From positions 1,011,276 to 1,075,275 of the forward strand of contig NMRB01000005.1 of the NCBI GenBank assembly GCA_002633025.1: a stretch of 64,000 bases of DNA, in the 5' to 3' direction. The notes beneath the pieces were generated by a model, which saw nothing but the letters and a program-made list of their open reading frames with translations, had not been told where the DNA came from and searched no databases. Both the position numbers and the translations under genes were made by a program. Every line of letters begins with the position of its first letter. Positions within the stretch are counted from its first letter, which is position 1. Of this stretch, positions 37,801-50,225 are shown piece by piece. Origin of the DNA: Notospermus geniculatus (taxonomy: Eukaryota > Nemertea > Pilidiophora > Heteronemertea > Lineidae).

Positions 37801-40800
37801 GTATATTTTCCATGCTGTACAAGCAATATTTCAGACAGTATATATCAGTGTGAAAAATATGGTCCCAAATAAGGCAAAACGTAGCAAAAACCATTGTGAA
37901 ATATGTCCAGTGTTAAACAGAGATAGACACCAAAATCTGGTGCATCAGCATACTGAATGTCCTGCAGACCTCGCAATCTCAATATTTGATTCAGTATTAT
38001 ATCAGTATCAATGTAGCCTCAGTCTATATCTAGAACAGAACTTACTTTCAATTTTCTTCCTTTTCAGTTTCTTTAGTTTACCGAGAGATTTTTTGACAGG
38101 GGTCATTGGGAAATCACCATCAGCTGCACCACTTTCTCCAGGTCCATTTGTGCGGAACATGTCCAGAGTTGCTTGAACCTGTCAGAAAGGAATTATTATT
38201 CTAAAGCCCCTGTCACATATCCACTCAGGAGCCCGTACGCAAGTAAAAACAGACATTTTGGCCAATTTCTACGGTGCCCAGTTTGATCCAGTCTAATTTC
38301 CGCTTATCTATTGAGGCGATATTCGGCATAATTCACCTTAGATTCATGTTTCAGTCTCTAAAATCCATGGCAAGCCGCTGGGTGGGGAAAGTCGTACGGG
38401 GCCCGGTGGATTTGTGACCTAGGCTTAAGAGGTGAAAATGTTGCTGTCGAAGATGATTGGCTAAATAAGCCGAGCCAATAAGGACTACCTTGCGCCTGCA
38501 CTCCATTGCATTAGTTCGTACCATATGGCCAACAGACTGCGATGCACTGACTCCACACAATGAGAAAGATATTCCTGAGATTACCACAGCGAAATGGGTA
38601 AGAAATACAATATGTGACTCTCCAGCACAAAACCAGTCGGAAGTCGCTCTGAGGTTGGCAGGTTGGGACTGTATTATCTGTCAATTTCAGTATTGTCTGT
38701 CTATTGTGAAATCTGAGTGATTCTATTTGTATCTTTATCTCCTGGTGTCATCTCAGTTTGTTTAGGTTCATTTTCTGTGCGACTTCCGACTGGTTTGTGG
38801 TGGAGGTCACATATTTGGTGAAAACGAGGATAACGTACCTCTTTCATGGAATAACCGATGGGTTTAACGTTCGGAAAGACCTTCTCCGGTCGGAAGAAAC
38901 CCACAAACTCTTGAACCTCATTATAAGATGGGTGGAAACAGTAGCAGACCCTGTATTTTGATGCCAACTCTTTGACAATGTCTGCCATTCCAACAGACTG
39001 CATAAACCACATCGTCGATGGCTGAATCACCATGAGCTTCAGTTCCTCGCCATTTGGAGGGGTATAACCGCAGGATAGGGATCCCCAGTTACCCTTTTCA
39101 TGCTGAAAGCGAAAAAGGAAGGTGACAAAACTGATCCAGAGAACATACAGTGTAACCTCTCTTAGTGGATCCCTCTCCCAGGAGGACACCTCTCTATTAA
39201 GGACACCAATGTTCTGCCCAAACTGGTCATTTCTGTCCATTTTGACCTCTGTAATCAGGACACTTCTCAATTCAGGACAGCAACTACCAGTCCCGAAGGT
39301 GTCCTTAATAGAGAGGTTCCACTGTACTCCTTCACAAACCTCGCACGTTTACCATATGACCAAAGTAAGAAGCATCTGCCAAATTGAATATTCTTTGTCA
39401 GAAGCAAATTTTTGAAGTCAACACTTTCCACATGATACCCACAGAAGTGACAAAAAATATTTGTGCCTCTGCATTCTCGCCATTGCATTTGAAACTATAT
39501 GCATTTACCAATCTTCCCACTCTAGCGCAGGCATGTATCTGCGTCGCTGCTGGATCTGTAGTTGTACATTCAGTCAAACCAGGAATGAGTTGGTATTGAG
39601 AGTGTCTTTGTTCAGTCACATGCACCTGAAGAAAAAGAGACCATCATTCGGATCATTTGGAACACCATAATGCCTGCACCTATTTCAGTATGGTCAGTTG
39701 CAACAATAGGGAGGTTTAGAAATCAAACGACAAACGTAAACTTTACGACAACGTTATTTTTCATACTACACATTCACCACATTTTATATTGCATTTTTGG
39801 TACAAAAATAACCTCGTCGTTAACAATTATGTTTATCGTTTGATTTCTAAACCTTCGGATTAACATAATTTATCAACAAACACAGAAAAATTTCTTACCT
39901 TTTTCCCAAATTTCTTGTACACAACATCAAACAGTTGTTCATAGCTGTAGGCAGCCTTTGTAATCAGTTTAACGACATGGAATTTACTTTGGTAGATCCA
40001 CCCTTCGATGAGCGTAACTATGGCGTCAGCACTCTCCTCACGGCTGGGGATATGACGGGCTTTTGGCACACAGAATGTTGTATCGATGTACAGGCTTTTC
40101 AGATGTTTTGGACTGCAATAGTTTCAGAGTAGACTTATCGAAATGCCGCAGCGAGGAAGGTTAGAACTTCAGATTACACACTGGCACATAATGACTAAGA
40201 TATTATCAAAAATAGACCAATTTTTTGATATTATTTAATCATTTTCACAGAGCACCCACAAAATACTAATTGAAAAGTGATGGAATCTAGCTAGCATTTA
40301 GTGACGTGACACTGTAATTATACATGTAACTACCTTGCTCCCGACAAGAGTGCCGATATTCTTGACGGTCCGCCTAAAGGTAGCCTGAAGTCACCAGTGT
40401 ATAGCACAGTCCCCTCCTTGCCCTCAAATAAGAACCTAGAAATAACAGAGATATGTTTTGTTTTGATCATGTGGTTCCTTAAGGTAGCATCTGTAACAGT
40501 GGCAAGCAAAACAAGGAAAACATTAGACAAGGAAAAACTTAGAATTTCTCTCTGCAACTGTCATTTATCTTCTTACATTCTGAAGTCATTCATTTCAAAC
40601 CCATATTTACTGGATGTCATCCACACAGTAATGATTTTGTGAAACGGGCGGGTGATTTTTGATGATTCTCATTTCATAAACAGATGAAGGAAACTGGCAA
40701 TTTCTCCAATTAAATAATGTTTCCTTACATGACAGAGCCTAGGCAATGTCCAGCTGGAATTAGCGTCACTGTTATCAGCTCATCCTGAAATTGCACGAAA

Positions 40801-43800
40801 TCACATCAATACCGTAAACAAAACATTATAGCACAACAAATTTCAGAAGGGCATGGTGCAAACTTTGTGAAAAGGGCACTTCAACCTAGAAAAGGGCACT
40901 TTTTATTCCCGACATTTCTACTAACCAGCGGCGCCCCCTTTCCGTGGCACGGCGTACCGCCGCTCTAAAATGGCCTAGATATAACCCTGATATCTGACCC
41001 ATCACAGCAAAACTCTTCCTCAGTCGCACAAGATATGAACCAGGATGAACCAAAATAACTCCAGGAGATAAAGGAAGAAATGTAATCACTCAGATTTTAC
41101 AAAAGACAGACAATAAGCCAAGGCCTACTGAAAATGACAAAACGTTGGTCTCAACCTGCCAACTTCAGAGCGACTTAGTACTGGTTTTGCAGTGATGGGT
41201 CACAAGAATATATTATCCAATATATTCTTGGTCATATGGGTACTGGTATATTCTTGGTCACATATATGTCAGTCGAGAACATTTCCATAAAGGAGAAGTT
41301 GAACTGTACTTCATACATGTAATTGTGTTCGCATTTTTCAAGAAATGTGAACATTTTCTGCCAAAATGGTAACAAGAAAGAAGCCTATGGGCCTTGTGCT
41401 CAGCTGACTTGTACATTATTCACCCACCTGTAAATTCAATTGTTCACAGCTAATACATATCATTCAACGATGTATAGATGTGTGTCAGCTGTGGTGACAA
41501 AATCATTGAATAACTTCATTGTTTACTGGTATAATGTTCAATTTAACTGGCAAAATAACCTTCCTAAGTGTAAAAATATTAAATGGAGAAATGTATAATT
41601 CAAAACGAAATGCGAAATAGGCAATAGAATTAATAAAGTTCCCTAAAACATCATCTTCATTTGATTCTTAGTCCAGTTTAAAAAACCCTGTGCTCAGAGG
41701 ATATCCTTCCAAATGATAAAAGTATACCGGTACCGTACACATATTTTTTCTGCAAAGTAAAATTTCATTTTTTTCAGCAAATTTTAGCAATACTGCATCT
41801 TCACGACTCCAGTTTTAGCAAAAATTCAGAAATCTGTTATTTGTAAAAGATGTGCCTGCACTTATTTTCATTATACCTTCTTGTGAATGCCAAATTTTAT
41901 GAAATACGACTCAAGAGAAATTTATCAAGTTTTAGAACTGCAAAAAGTGGTCGCAATATTTCATTTCTACTTTCATTGTGTAGGCCTGCCTAACCATGCT
42001 CCTTCTAATCTAAAAGTTTTGGATCAAGATCGGCATCACTTAGGCCTGCATGGTTTTTACCATCCTCAGGGTCAGAAAACAGCAAATGATCATCAAGGCC
42101 TTCCGAGGGGTCAAGGTCGGCCACAAGGCCAAGGTCACTTGATTTACAACTGACTTCAGCATCATTCATTTGTGAATCTTTTTCCGACATAATGGGATCG
42201 ACACCTGAATTAAGAGGATTTTCATTCATAGGACTCACCTCACCTGAAATTTCAGCACATTTGGCCCTGTTTTCGTTGGAAGTTGCAGCGACATTGACAT
42301 CTGCTAACAACACATCATTCACACAAACATCAGCAGATTTCTCATCATGATCAGAGTCCAATAGTTTATCATCATCAGATATATCTTTATCCAACACATC
42401 TGCATCAGGGGTGGTCGCCGCATCAGCATTTTTCCCCGAGCCCTTACTCGATGCTAAATCATTAGCAGCCTCTGCATCTGACAGCAGAATATGCTCATTA
42501 GAGTCTGAGGAGAAGAGATCGTGCGACACCTGACTGTGATTAATGTCCACCACAAGAGAATTTTCATCAATTTCTGTAACCTCATTGCCTTGTATACTGT
42601 CAGCGCAAGTGTTGGTATTTACACTTTTAACTTGCGGGTTCATGGCATCATCCGCACTGACACCCGTACTGTCCAAGTCCACAACATTCCCATCAATATG
42701 TATGACACTACTGTCTAACGTAACAACATCTCTAGCGATAGCAATATGGTCCGGTTTTCCTCCTTCCAAAATAACGTCACTGTCATCCTCTCCCTGTTCG
42801 TGTTCAAGAACAACATCGTTGCTAGAACTTGACAACTCTTCGCCAAGATTCAGTGTCGGGTTCAGTCGTCGACTTTGGAAAGGACAGACTCGAGCGATNT
42901 AAATGAAGAGTATTCCCGTTCCATCAAAGTGAAATCCCCTCACCCAAGCCAAAATCAAAAGGATTTTCACTGTCCCGAATTATCATTGGTACCCGTACCA
43001 CCCTCTCACTTCATTATCTTCAGTGTAACCAACAATAATAAGAGCTATGAAGAAATGATGCTGTTCTACATCTTTGAATAGGTCAAAGAGACACAATTTC
43101 TGTATTTTTTGCTGGAAATAGGGACAACATTTTCACTTATGAATCTTGATGAGGTACCTTAAAGTTAAGGAGATTTTTAAGAAAATTCTCATCTTAAGAT
43201 GCTTTGTGCATACCACTCAGGTTAAGGATGATTACTTAAGGAAATTCTTTGGGAAATTCTCAAAAAATCACACTTAAGATGTTTTGTGCATATCGCGCCT
43301 GGACCATAAAGAATTCATGGGCCATATTCTAGCAGCTTCCTTAACTCTAAGGTTTTCCCTTTATCTATTGTTAGCATGGCAGAATACAAAAGCTTACGGT
43401 GGACCTTAGAGTTAAGGAGGCTTCTAAAATACGATGGGCCATGAGTTTTGAGTGGTATATTTTCCATGCTGTACAAGCAATATTTCAGACAGTATATATC
43501 AGTGTGAAAAATATGGTCCCAAATAAGGCAAAACGTAGCAAAAACCATTGTGAAATATGTCCAGTGTTAAACAGAGATAGACACCAAAATCTGGTGCATC
43601 AGCATACTGAATGTCCTGCAGACCTCGCAATCTCAATATTTGATTCAGTATTATATCAGTATCAATGTAGCCTCAGTCTATATCTAGAACAGAACTTACT
43701 TTCAATTTTCTTCCTTTTCAGTTTCTTTAGTTTACCGAGAGATTTTTTGACAGGGGTCATTGGGAAATCACCATCAGCTGCACCACTTTCTCCAGGTCCA

Positions 43801-46800
43801 TTTGTGCGGAACATGTCCAGAGTTGCTTGAACCTGTCAGAAAGGAATTATTATTCTAAAGCCCCTGTCACATATCCACTCAGGAGCCCGTACGCAAGTAA
43901 AAACAGACATTTTGGCCAATTTCTACGGTGCCCAGTTTGATCCAGTCTAATTTCCGCTTATCTATTGAGGCGATATTCGGCATAATTCACCTTAGATTCA
44001 TGTTTCAGTCTCTAAAATCCATGGCAAGCCGCTGGGTGGGGAAAGTCGTACGGGGCCCGGTGGATTTGTGACCTAGGCTTAAGAGGTGAAAATGTTGCTG
44101 TCGAAGATGATTGGCTAAATAAGCCGAGCCAATAAGGACTACCTTGCGCCTGCACTCCATTGCATTAGTTCGTACCATATGGCCAACAGACTGCGATGCA
44201 CTGACTCCACACAATGAGAAAGATATTCCTGAGATTACCACAGCGAAATGGGTAAGAAATACAATATGTGACTCTCCAGCACAAAACCAGTCGGAAGTCG
44301 CTCTGAGGTTGGCAGGTTGGGACTGTATTATCTGTCAATTTCAGTATTGTCTGTCTATTGTGAAATCTGAGTGATTCTATTTGTATCTTTATCTCCTGGT
44401 GTCATCTCAGTTTGTTTAGGTTCATTTTCTGTGCGACTTCCGACTGGTTTGTGGTGGAGGGTCACATATTTGGTGAAAACGAGGATAACGTACCTCTTTC
44501 ATGGAATAACCGATGGGTTTAACGTTCGGAAAGACCTTCTCCGGTCGGAAGAAACCCACAAACTCTTGAACCTCATTATAAGATGGGTGGAAACAGTAGC
44601 AGACCCTGTATTTTGACGCCAACTCTTTGACAATGTCTGCCATTCCAACAGACTGCATAAACCACATCGTCGATGGCTGAATCACCATGAGCTTCAGTTC
44701 CTCGCCATTTGGAGGGGTGTAACCGCAGGATAGGGATCCCCAGTTACCCTTTTCATGCTGAAAGTGAGAAAGGAAGGTGACAGAACTAATACATTCCTGT
44801 GGTCCAGAGAACATGCTCCATCAAGAACCATACAGCCAGAGTAAGAAACGCATCTAACTGATTAAGCAAATTTTTGACGACGTCATCACTTTCCACATGA
44901 TATCCACAAATGTGTGGAAAACATTTCTGCACTGCATTCTCGCCATTGTATTTGGAAATAATCTAAATGCATTTACCAATCTTCCCACTCTAGTGCAGGC
45001 ATGTATCTGCGTCTCTGCTGGATCTGTAGTTGTACATTCGCTCAAACCAGGAATGAGTTGGTATTGAGAGTGTCTTTGTTCAGTCACATGCACCTGAAGA
45101 AAAAGAAAGCATTAGGATCATTTGGAAGACAATAATACTGTGATTTCTGCACCTATTTCAGTATCCCCAGTCGCAGCATTAACATAATTTATCAACAAAC
45201 ACAGAAAAATTTCTTACCTTTTTTCCAAATTTCTTGTACACAACATCAAACAGTTGTTCATAGCTGTAGGCAGCCTTTGTAATCAGTTTAACGACATGGA
45301 ATTTACTTTGGTAAATCCACCCTTCGATGAGCGTAACTATGGCATCAGCACTCTCCTCGCGGCTGGGGATATGACGGGCTTTTGGCACACAGAATGTTGT
45401 GTCGATGTACAGGCTTTTCAGATGTTTTGGACTGCAATAGTTTCAGAGTAGATTTTATCAAAATGCTGCAGGAAGGTTAGAACTTCAGATTACACACTGG
45501 CATGGCACATGATGACTAAGATATTACCGGTATCAAAAATATACCTATTTTTGATATTATTTAATCATTTTCACAGAGCACCCGGAAAATACTATTGGAA
45601 AGTGATGGAATCTAGCTAGCATTAGTGACGTGACACTGTAACTGTACATGAAACATGTAACTACCTTGCTCCCGACAAGAGTGCCGATATTCTTGACGGT
45701 CCGCCTAAAGGCAGCCTGAAGTCACCAGTGTATAGCACAGTCCCCTCCTTGCCCTCAAATAAGAACCTAGAAATAACAGAGATATGTTTTGTTTTGATCA
45801 CGTGGTTCCTTAAGGTAGCATCTGTAACAGTGGCAAGCACAACAAGGAAAAACTTAGAATTTCTCTCTGCAACTGTCATTTATCTTCTTACATTCTGAAG
45901 TCATTCATTTCAAACACCATATTTACTTCATGTCATCCACACAGTAATGATTTTGTGAAATGGGTGATTTTCGTTGATTCTCATTTCATAAACAGATGAA
46001 TTTCCCCAATTAAATAATGTTTCCTTACATGACAGAGCCTAGGCAATGTCCAGCTGGGATTAGCGTCACTGTTATCAGCTCATCCTGAAATTGCACAAAA
46101 TCACATCAATAAACAAAACATTATAGCAGAACAATGCATACCTGTAACAATGCCTAGATATGAAGGATTTTACATAAACAGGTAGCAATTCAAGCCTTAT
46201 CTACGTTAACTTCTAAAATAAATATGGTGAAACAGGCCTTGACCTGCTGGAAGACTTACCTGGCCGGTCACCTTGTCGGGAACTCGCAACGTTGATGGTT
46301 GATTTATGGGCAACACAACCTGAAATGAATGTTGAAACCTCATGAAGTAATACAACAATTTCATCGTTGCAATGACCAGGACTGACAATGCCCCTGGAGC
46401 TCAGCCTCGGCAACCTGATGTAGTCAGTGGCTCTCAGCACTCGCTTCCTTCATCACCGCACGCAAACATGGGTTGACAAAGGGAGCAAGCACTAAAAACC
46501 ACTCTGATCATTATTCTAGGGTGCAGCCCTTGTGTTTGTAATCTTCTGAATTGTTGATTTCATGGATTTATAAAAACTTACCAAGTGTTTCTGGAGGTGG
46601 GTGTATCTTTCGTCTGATTCGAGCAGGACCTTTGTGACATCAGAGACATACAGATGGTATTGTGAGCTAGAACAGAAGGCAGGTGACAAAATATCAAGAT
46701 AAGCAGTGCATACCTTGTACCGGTACACAACAAACAACATGGGATGACAACTGTAAAAACCTACAAACCATCGAATTACTTGAGGGTAATTAAGACATTT

Positions 46801-48227
46801 CTGGCAAAAAAATGGAGGACTAATTAGGGATCGTCTCCAAATTGTTTTCGTTTCAAACGCGTTTGAAACGAATATCAATATCGTTTCAAAATCGTTTGAA
46901 ATTTTTGAAGTCCAAGTGCAGCCCTTGTGTTTGTAATCTTCTGAATTGTTGATTTCATGGATTTATAAAAACATACCAAGTGTTTCTGGAGGTGGGTGTA
47001 TCTTTCGTCTGATTCGAGCAGGACCTTTGTGACATCAGAGACATACAGATGGTATTGTGAGCTAGAACAGAAGGCAGGTGACAAAATATCAAGATAAGCA
47101 GTGCATACCTTGTACACAACAAACAACATGGGATGACAACTGTAAAAACCTACAAACCATCGAATTACTTGAGGGTAATTAAGACATTTCTGGCAAAAAA
47201 ATGGAGGACTAATTATCAACATGATGTATAAGAATGGTGTCGTGCTATGTACTTCTTCCTATTGTGGTCAGCTGAAATCCACTGCATTAAAGCTAAATAA
47301 GAAGACGTATAATGAGTCAAGGCGGTTTATGGCAGTATTGGCGTCTGGCGACATGGCGGTTTGTGGTGCTGCCAGCAGTAATTGATGATGGGGTGATGGG
47401 TTTTAGGGCAGCATGGGCTTTATTGGGTTAACCCAGTTATGACAATGTACTTGTATAGCTACCGGTAAAATGCTTCTAAGGCCACTTAAAATTAATAAAT
47501 TGTTTTACATGACGGTTTTTGGGATGAAAAAAATGGACTTTCTGAAAAATATAAAATATAAAAAAAATCGAGGCGGCACCAAAAAATTGAGGCGGGCGGC
47601 CATGTAAAACAATTTATTAATTTTAAGTGGCCTAATGTATATTATCTGTAGCTCCGAGATTCTGACTCTGTTGGTAGATTACCTTGAATCTAGGTGGTAG
47701 CTGAATGCCGTCGAGGTCAGTCCTTGCATGTGATCTGAAGCAGAAGGTTAGGTATGATGAAAATTGGAATACAAGGAAATCGCAAATTATTGGCGATATG
47801 ATTAAGCCCACATGTGCCATTCATAAAACTAGTAGCACAGCAGGTCCTGATCACCCTCATCCTGTTCAAACAAGATGGAATGACAATGAATGAGGATAAA
47901 TGCATGCAATTTCAGAGAGATGTGAGTGTGACTAGACTGTGAGTAATGCGGTAGGCCTACATCTCATCTGTGTCAGGGCTTGGCCTACACAGTCGAAAGA
48001 ACCTCTTAGCAGACACCTCTGCCTAGAGGGCATAACTGCATAATCCCCACTGTAGTACCATAAAATCTCCGTGAAGTCTAGTCTACAATACAACATGACA
48101 ACGGTGGAGGCTACCTACCTTGGTGGCAATGGGAAAGAAAGAATGCAGTGGACTGCAAATTTTCTCCGTCGAACTTGTCGATAGACACATTGCAGTATTC
48201 CTGCATATGCCCACAAAATGTGCTCAT
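34900..48227 (-). CDS. DCLRE1C: Artemis-like DNA cross-link repair nuclease (composite model, 1289 aa)
   Basis: Exons: 48119-48227, 47683-47734, 46582-46666 (alternative 46977-47061), 46260-46319, then, from copy A, 40729-40784, 40334-40435, 39899-40112, 39509-39625, 38839-39102, 38046-38178, 34900-37577. All phases agree. Seen: Asp17 in SIDKFD, HCHQDH (33-38), GHCLGS with His115, TGDFR with Asp136, YIDTTF with Asp165, QIHAC and CFHPSY. These are the metallo-beta-lactamase and beta-CASP residues, several at the same numbers as in human Artemis. The family opens hairpins and trims ends in non-homologous end joining. A Leu replaces the usual Pro in GHCPGS. The final exon encodes an acidic, Ser/Asp-rich tail of 892 aa that includes six ~25-aa repeats (36646-37089). 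The tail is much longer than in vertebrates. Between exons 4 and 5A lies copy B. Confidence 0.9.
34981..35232 (-). repeat. 126-bp coding repeat, two copies here, one in copy B
   Basis: A 42-residue segment (containing [20 protein letters not shown]) occurs twice in tandem near the C terminus in copy A, but once in copy B (about 42082-42207). It is in frame in both. Confidence 0.9.
36646..37089 (-). repeat. Six ~25-residue coding repeats in the Artemis tail
   Basis: Consensus [18 protein letters not shown] followed by an ANPSNS-like segment. One unit is two residues shorter. The repeats are in frame, so they add a low-complexity Ser/Thr-rich segment rather than disrupting the gene. Confidence 0.9.
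37665..37787. mobile_element. Foldback element, uninterrupted copy of the nested family
   Basis: Ends GGGCCATATTCTAG and ACGATGGGCC, with paired CTTCCTTAACTCTAAGG and CCTTAGAGTTAAGGAGG. It lies in Artemis intron 10 and is duplicated at 43319-43441 in copy B. Confidence 0.85.
39146..39332. mobile_element. Tc1-like MITE present only in copy A
   Basis: Ends TACAGTGTAACCTCTCTTAG and AGAGAGGTTCCACTGTA, that is CAGTG...CACTG bounded by TA on both sides. This fits a Tc1/mariner-type non-autonomous element. Copy B (about 44800-44825) has no such insertion. Confidence 0.75.
39706..39858. mobile_element. Foldback element (27565 family) present only in copy A
   Basis: The left arm GGGAGGTTTAGAAATCAAAC and right arm GTTTGATTTCTAAACCTTC match the termini of 27565-28080. 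Copy B reads straight through at about 45177-45181. Confidence 0.85.
40847..46129. repeat. Tandem duplication copy B, interrupted by an 'n' at 42899
   Basis: Nearly identical to 33747-40846. The part corresponding to 35935-37648 of copy A is replaced by about 400 bases of unrelated sequence after the 'n'. Allelic haplotypes laid end to end would explain this best, though a true tandem duplication is not excluded. Confidence 0.9.
42005..46084 (-). pseudogene. Second copy of Artemis exons 5-11, exon 11 incomplete
   Basis: Exons 46029-46084, 45665-45766, 45218-45431, 44977-45093, 44494-44757 and 43700-43832 are intact, with the same splice phases as copy A and only a few residue differences (for example in the segment before QIHAC). 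Exon 11 survives only from the 'n' at 42899 to the stop at 42005-42007. It would thus lack the exon's acceptor and the first ~570 codons. As it stands it cannot complete a normal transcript, but the break coincides with an assembly gap, so 'broken gene' may be an artefact. Confidence 0.75.
46521..46826 (-). repeat. Duplicated Artemis exon 3 block, proximal copy
   Basis: Contains exon 46582-46666 (85 bp, 28 codons plus one base), flanked by TTCTAG acceptor and GTAAGT donor. Near-identical to 46916-47215. Confidence 0.9.
46916..47215 (-). repeat. Duplicated Artemis exon 3 block, distal copy
   Basis: Contains exon 46977-47061 with the same coding sequence, a TTCTAG acceptor and a GTATGT donor. 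The 85-bp length is not a multiple of three, so splicing both copies in would shift the frame. The ~90 bases between the two blocks include an interrupted palindrome (GTTTCAAACGCGTTTGAAAC). Confidence 0.9.
47477..47635. mobile_element. Foldback element in Artemis intron 2
   Basis: GGCCACTTAAAATTAATAAA on the left and TTTATTAATTTTAAGTGGCC on the right are inverse complements, extended by TTGTTTTACATG / CATGTAAAACAA. The centre is purine-rich. Confidence 0.85.
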
Positions 48228-50225
48228 TTTGGAAACTTCAATTCAGGCCTAGCGTTTTGAGTGACACGAGTGCCGTTGACAAGCCGGAAAAGAAAGGCGA
48301 TGACGCAGAAAATCGTGAAAAAAGCGAATAATTTTCATTTCATTTTTCATTTTTGTGGAGGCTGCCATTGTTGAAATCCGCAAGATGATTTTTGGGACTA
48401 CCCATCACAGGGAGCTGGGGATAATTTGAGAGCTAGGCCTAGCCCATGACCTGGGCCCTACGAAACAAAATTTCACATTTAGGCCCCTACTCTTTGTTAA
48501 ATATATGAAAAGTAATAAATTGGTACCTTTTGAGTAAACAGTGTTCTTACATTCCTTTAGAGTAATAGGCCTTCATCAATCTGCCTGTGATAGTGACAGG
48601 CGGACATAGACTGATTCCAATCTTTGCCGCTCCACTCCCGCGGCGCCACCGTCCAGTCTACTTCTGACACTGACACACTGACAGTGCCAGCCAGTGGGAA
48701 GAGTGGAAACTGAGGAGGTGGATGTTTTTCCCATTTTAACACTTGTTGCTGGTCAACATTATTGTACACCCATTTCGCTAAAATGTGGTTAGGTAGCTCA
48801 AGACATTCAGCAATGAATGACACTTGATTGATTGTGGATGAGTTGCTACAGCAGCAGCAGCACATGCACAGCAGGCATCATCATCAATTCAAAGTCATCC
48901 ATCCATCATCCATCCATTCCATGCCATGTGGTCAGCCTGTACAGGGTGGTCCAGAAAAAACAAGATAGATGTTGTATTTTCTACTCCCATCATCATGTCA
49001 GACCTGACAAAACTGGCACTGCAGTATTTACCGACGTGGTTCAGTTTCGTCGATTTTTTGCCCCCAGCAAAGTTTCATATGTCCCAAATTGAATAAATAG
49101 TCGAAAAACGGAACATTAAGGAATGATAATGATGGTGACATTGTCATCGTGGTGGGTGAAGTCCACGATTGATTGTTGTGCAAATATCATTGCTCTTATC
49201 AGGACCAGCTTGTTGCACAATACCAAAACTAACCTGGCTGGGGAATTCCCATCGTGGGTGGAAGATTCGCAGAATCTAGTTTTATTGATTGGCAAATTGG
49301 CCTCCACGTCATTTCATATAAATTGATGTGTTGGATGTGGTTTTCTCATTTTGTATTTTAAGGTTGACTTGGACTGCAATCAGACTCCAAAGTATTCCTC
49401 CATTTGGAGACATTGCGGAAAAGAATTCTGCCTACAGTACTAGTCTTCTGCTTTACAATTGGGTAGGTCACTTTACAGTTCTCCTTGAAGGCACTTGGTT
49501 TCAATTAGCTCAGGATATTGTGGTAATTTTCTGAGACCTCCGGTATTTGATTCTATTGCCCGCGGTTGTTCAGCCTTGGCTTAAGCCAGAGTTGGGCGAT
49601 CCCGACATCAGCGTGGCTTGAGCCAGACTTATATTTCACAACGCATTGCACAGGTTGGGCTTCAAACACAAGCCAAGATTCTGCCTTTCTTATTATAAAC
49701 CTGGCAGTGATGTGGATAAGCGCGACTTACAATGGTAGGCCTGCTCATTGTATGCCCAGAGTTGAAAGATGGCAAGAGACATGGATCAGCTCACGCGCCG
49801 GTACATGTAAGCCACACCTGAGCAACCGGGCACACATCAAGCAAATTGTATAGGAAAGCATTGGGAAGGAGGGTAATAAGCCAGGCTTCATTAATCCCAA
49901 GTTTAATTCAGGTTGTGCAATAAACTCAGAATTGATTGAGCTGTTCTTATGACCAGACATAAAGCGCGACTTACGTGAACTCGAGTTTGAGGAATAAGCC
50001 AGGCTCATGTGAGCAACACCTGAACAACCGGGCATAAGACACCCAATGGGAGCCTTCATCTTGGTCAACAAACACCAAAAGTGTAAAAACCCCCGAGATA
50101 TTCAATGGATGTGTAACAATTACACGTATATCATTGTTTTATTCCAGCTTTGATTCACCTGTGTACTGTTGTACTGGTAATTTTTGTCACCATACTTGCT
50201 GCTGTGGAACATATCCGATTAAATC
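48228..50225. other. Divergent intergenic region between Artemis and the MOV10-like gene
   Basis: Should contain both promoters. I see no TATA box or other decisive element. From 48693 on, the sequence is the first copy of a tandem duplication. A CAG/CAT-rich microsatellite stretch lies at about 48848-48925. Confidence 0.5.

Larger units (their letters stand above)
33747..40846. repeat. Tandem duplication copy A (Artemis exons 5-11 and 3' flank)
   Basis: It starts near TTTCAGAAGGGCATGGTGC and matches 40847-46129 nearly base for base. It differs by two foldback insertions (39146-39332, 39706-39858), one extra 126-bp coding repeat (34981-35232) and small indels. It contains the only full-length exon 11. 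Confidence 0.92.

Noticed and set aside
42005-42970. 321-codon frame crossing the 'n' at 42899
   Set aside because: The residues upstream of the 'n' come from unrelated sequence; only the part from 42898 to 42005 is Artemis exon 11.
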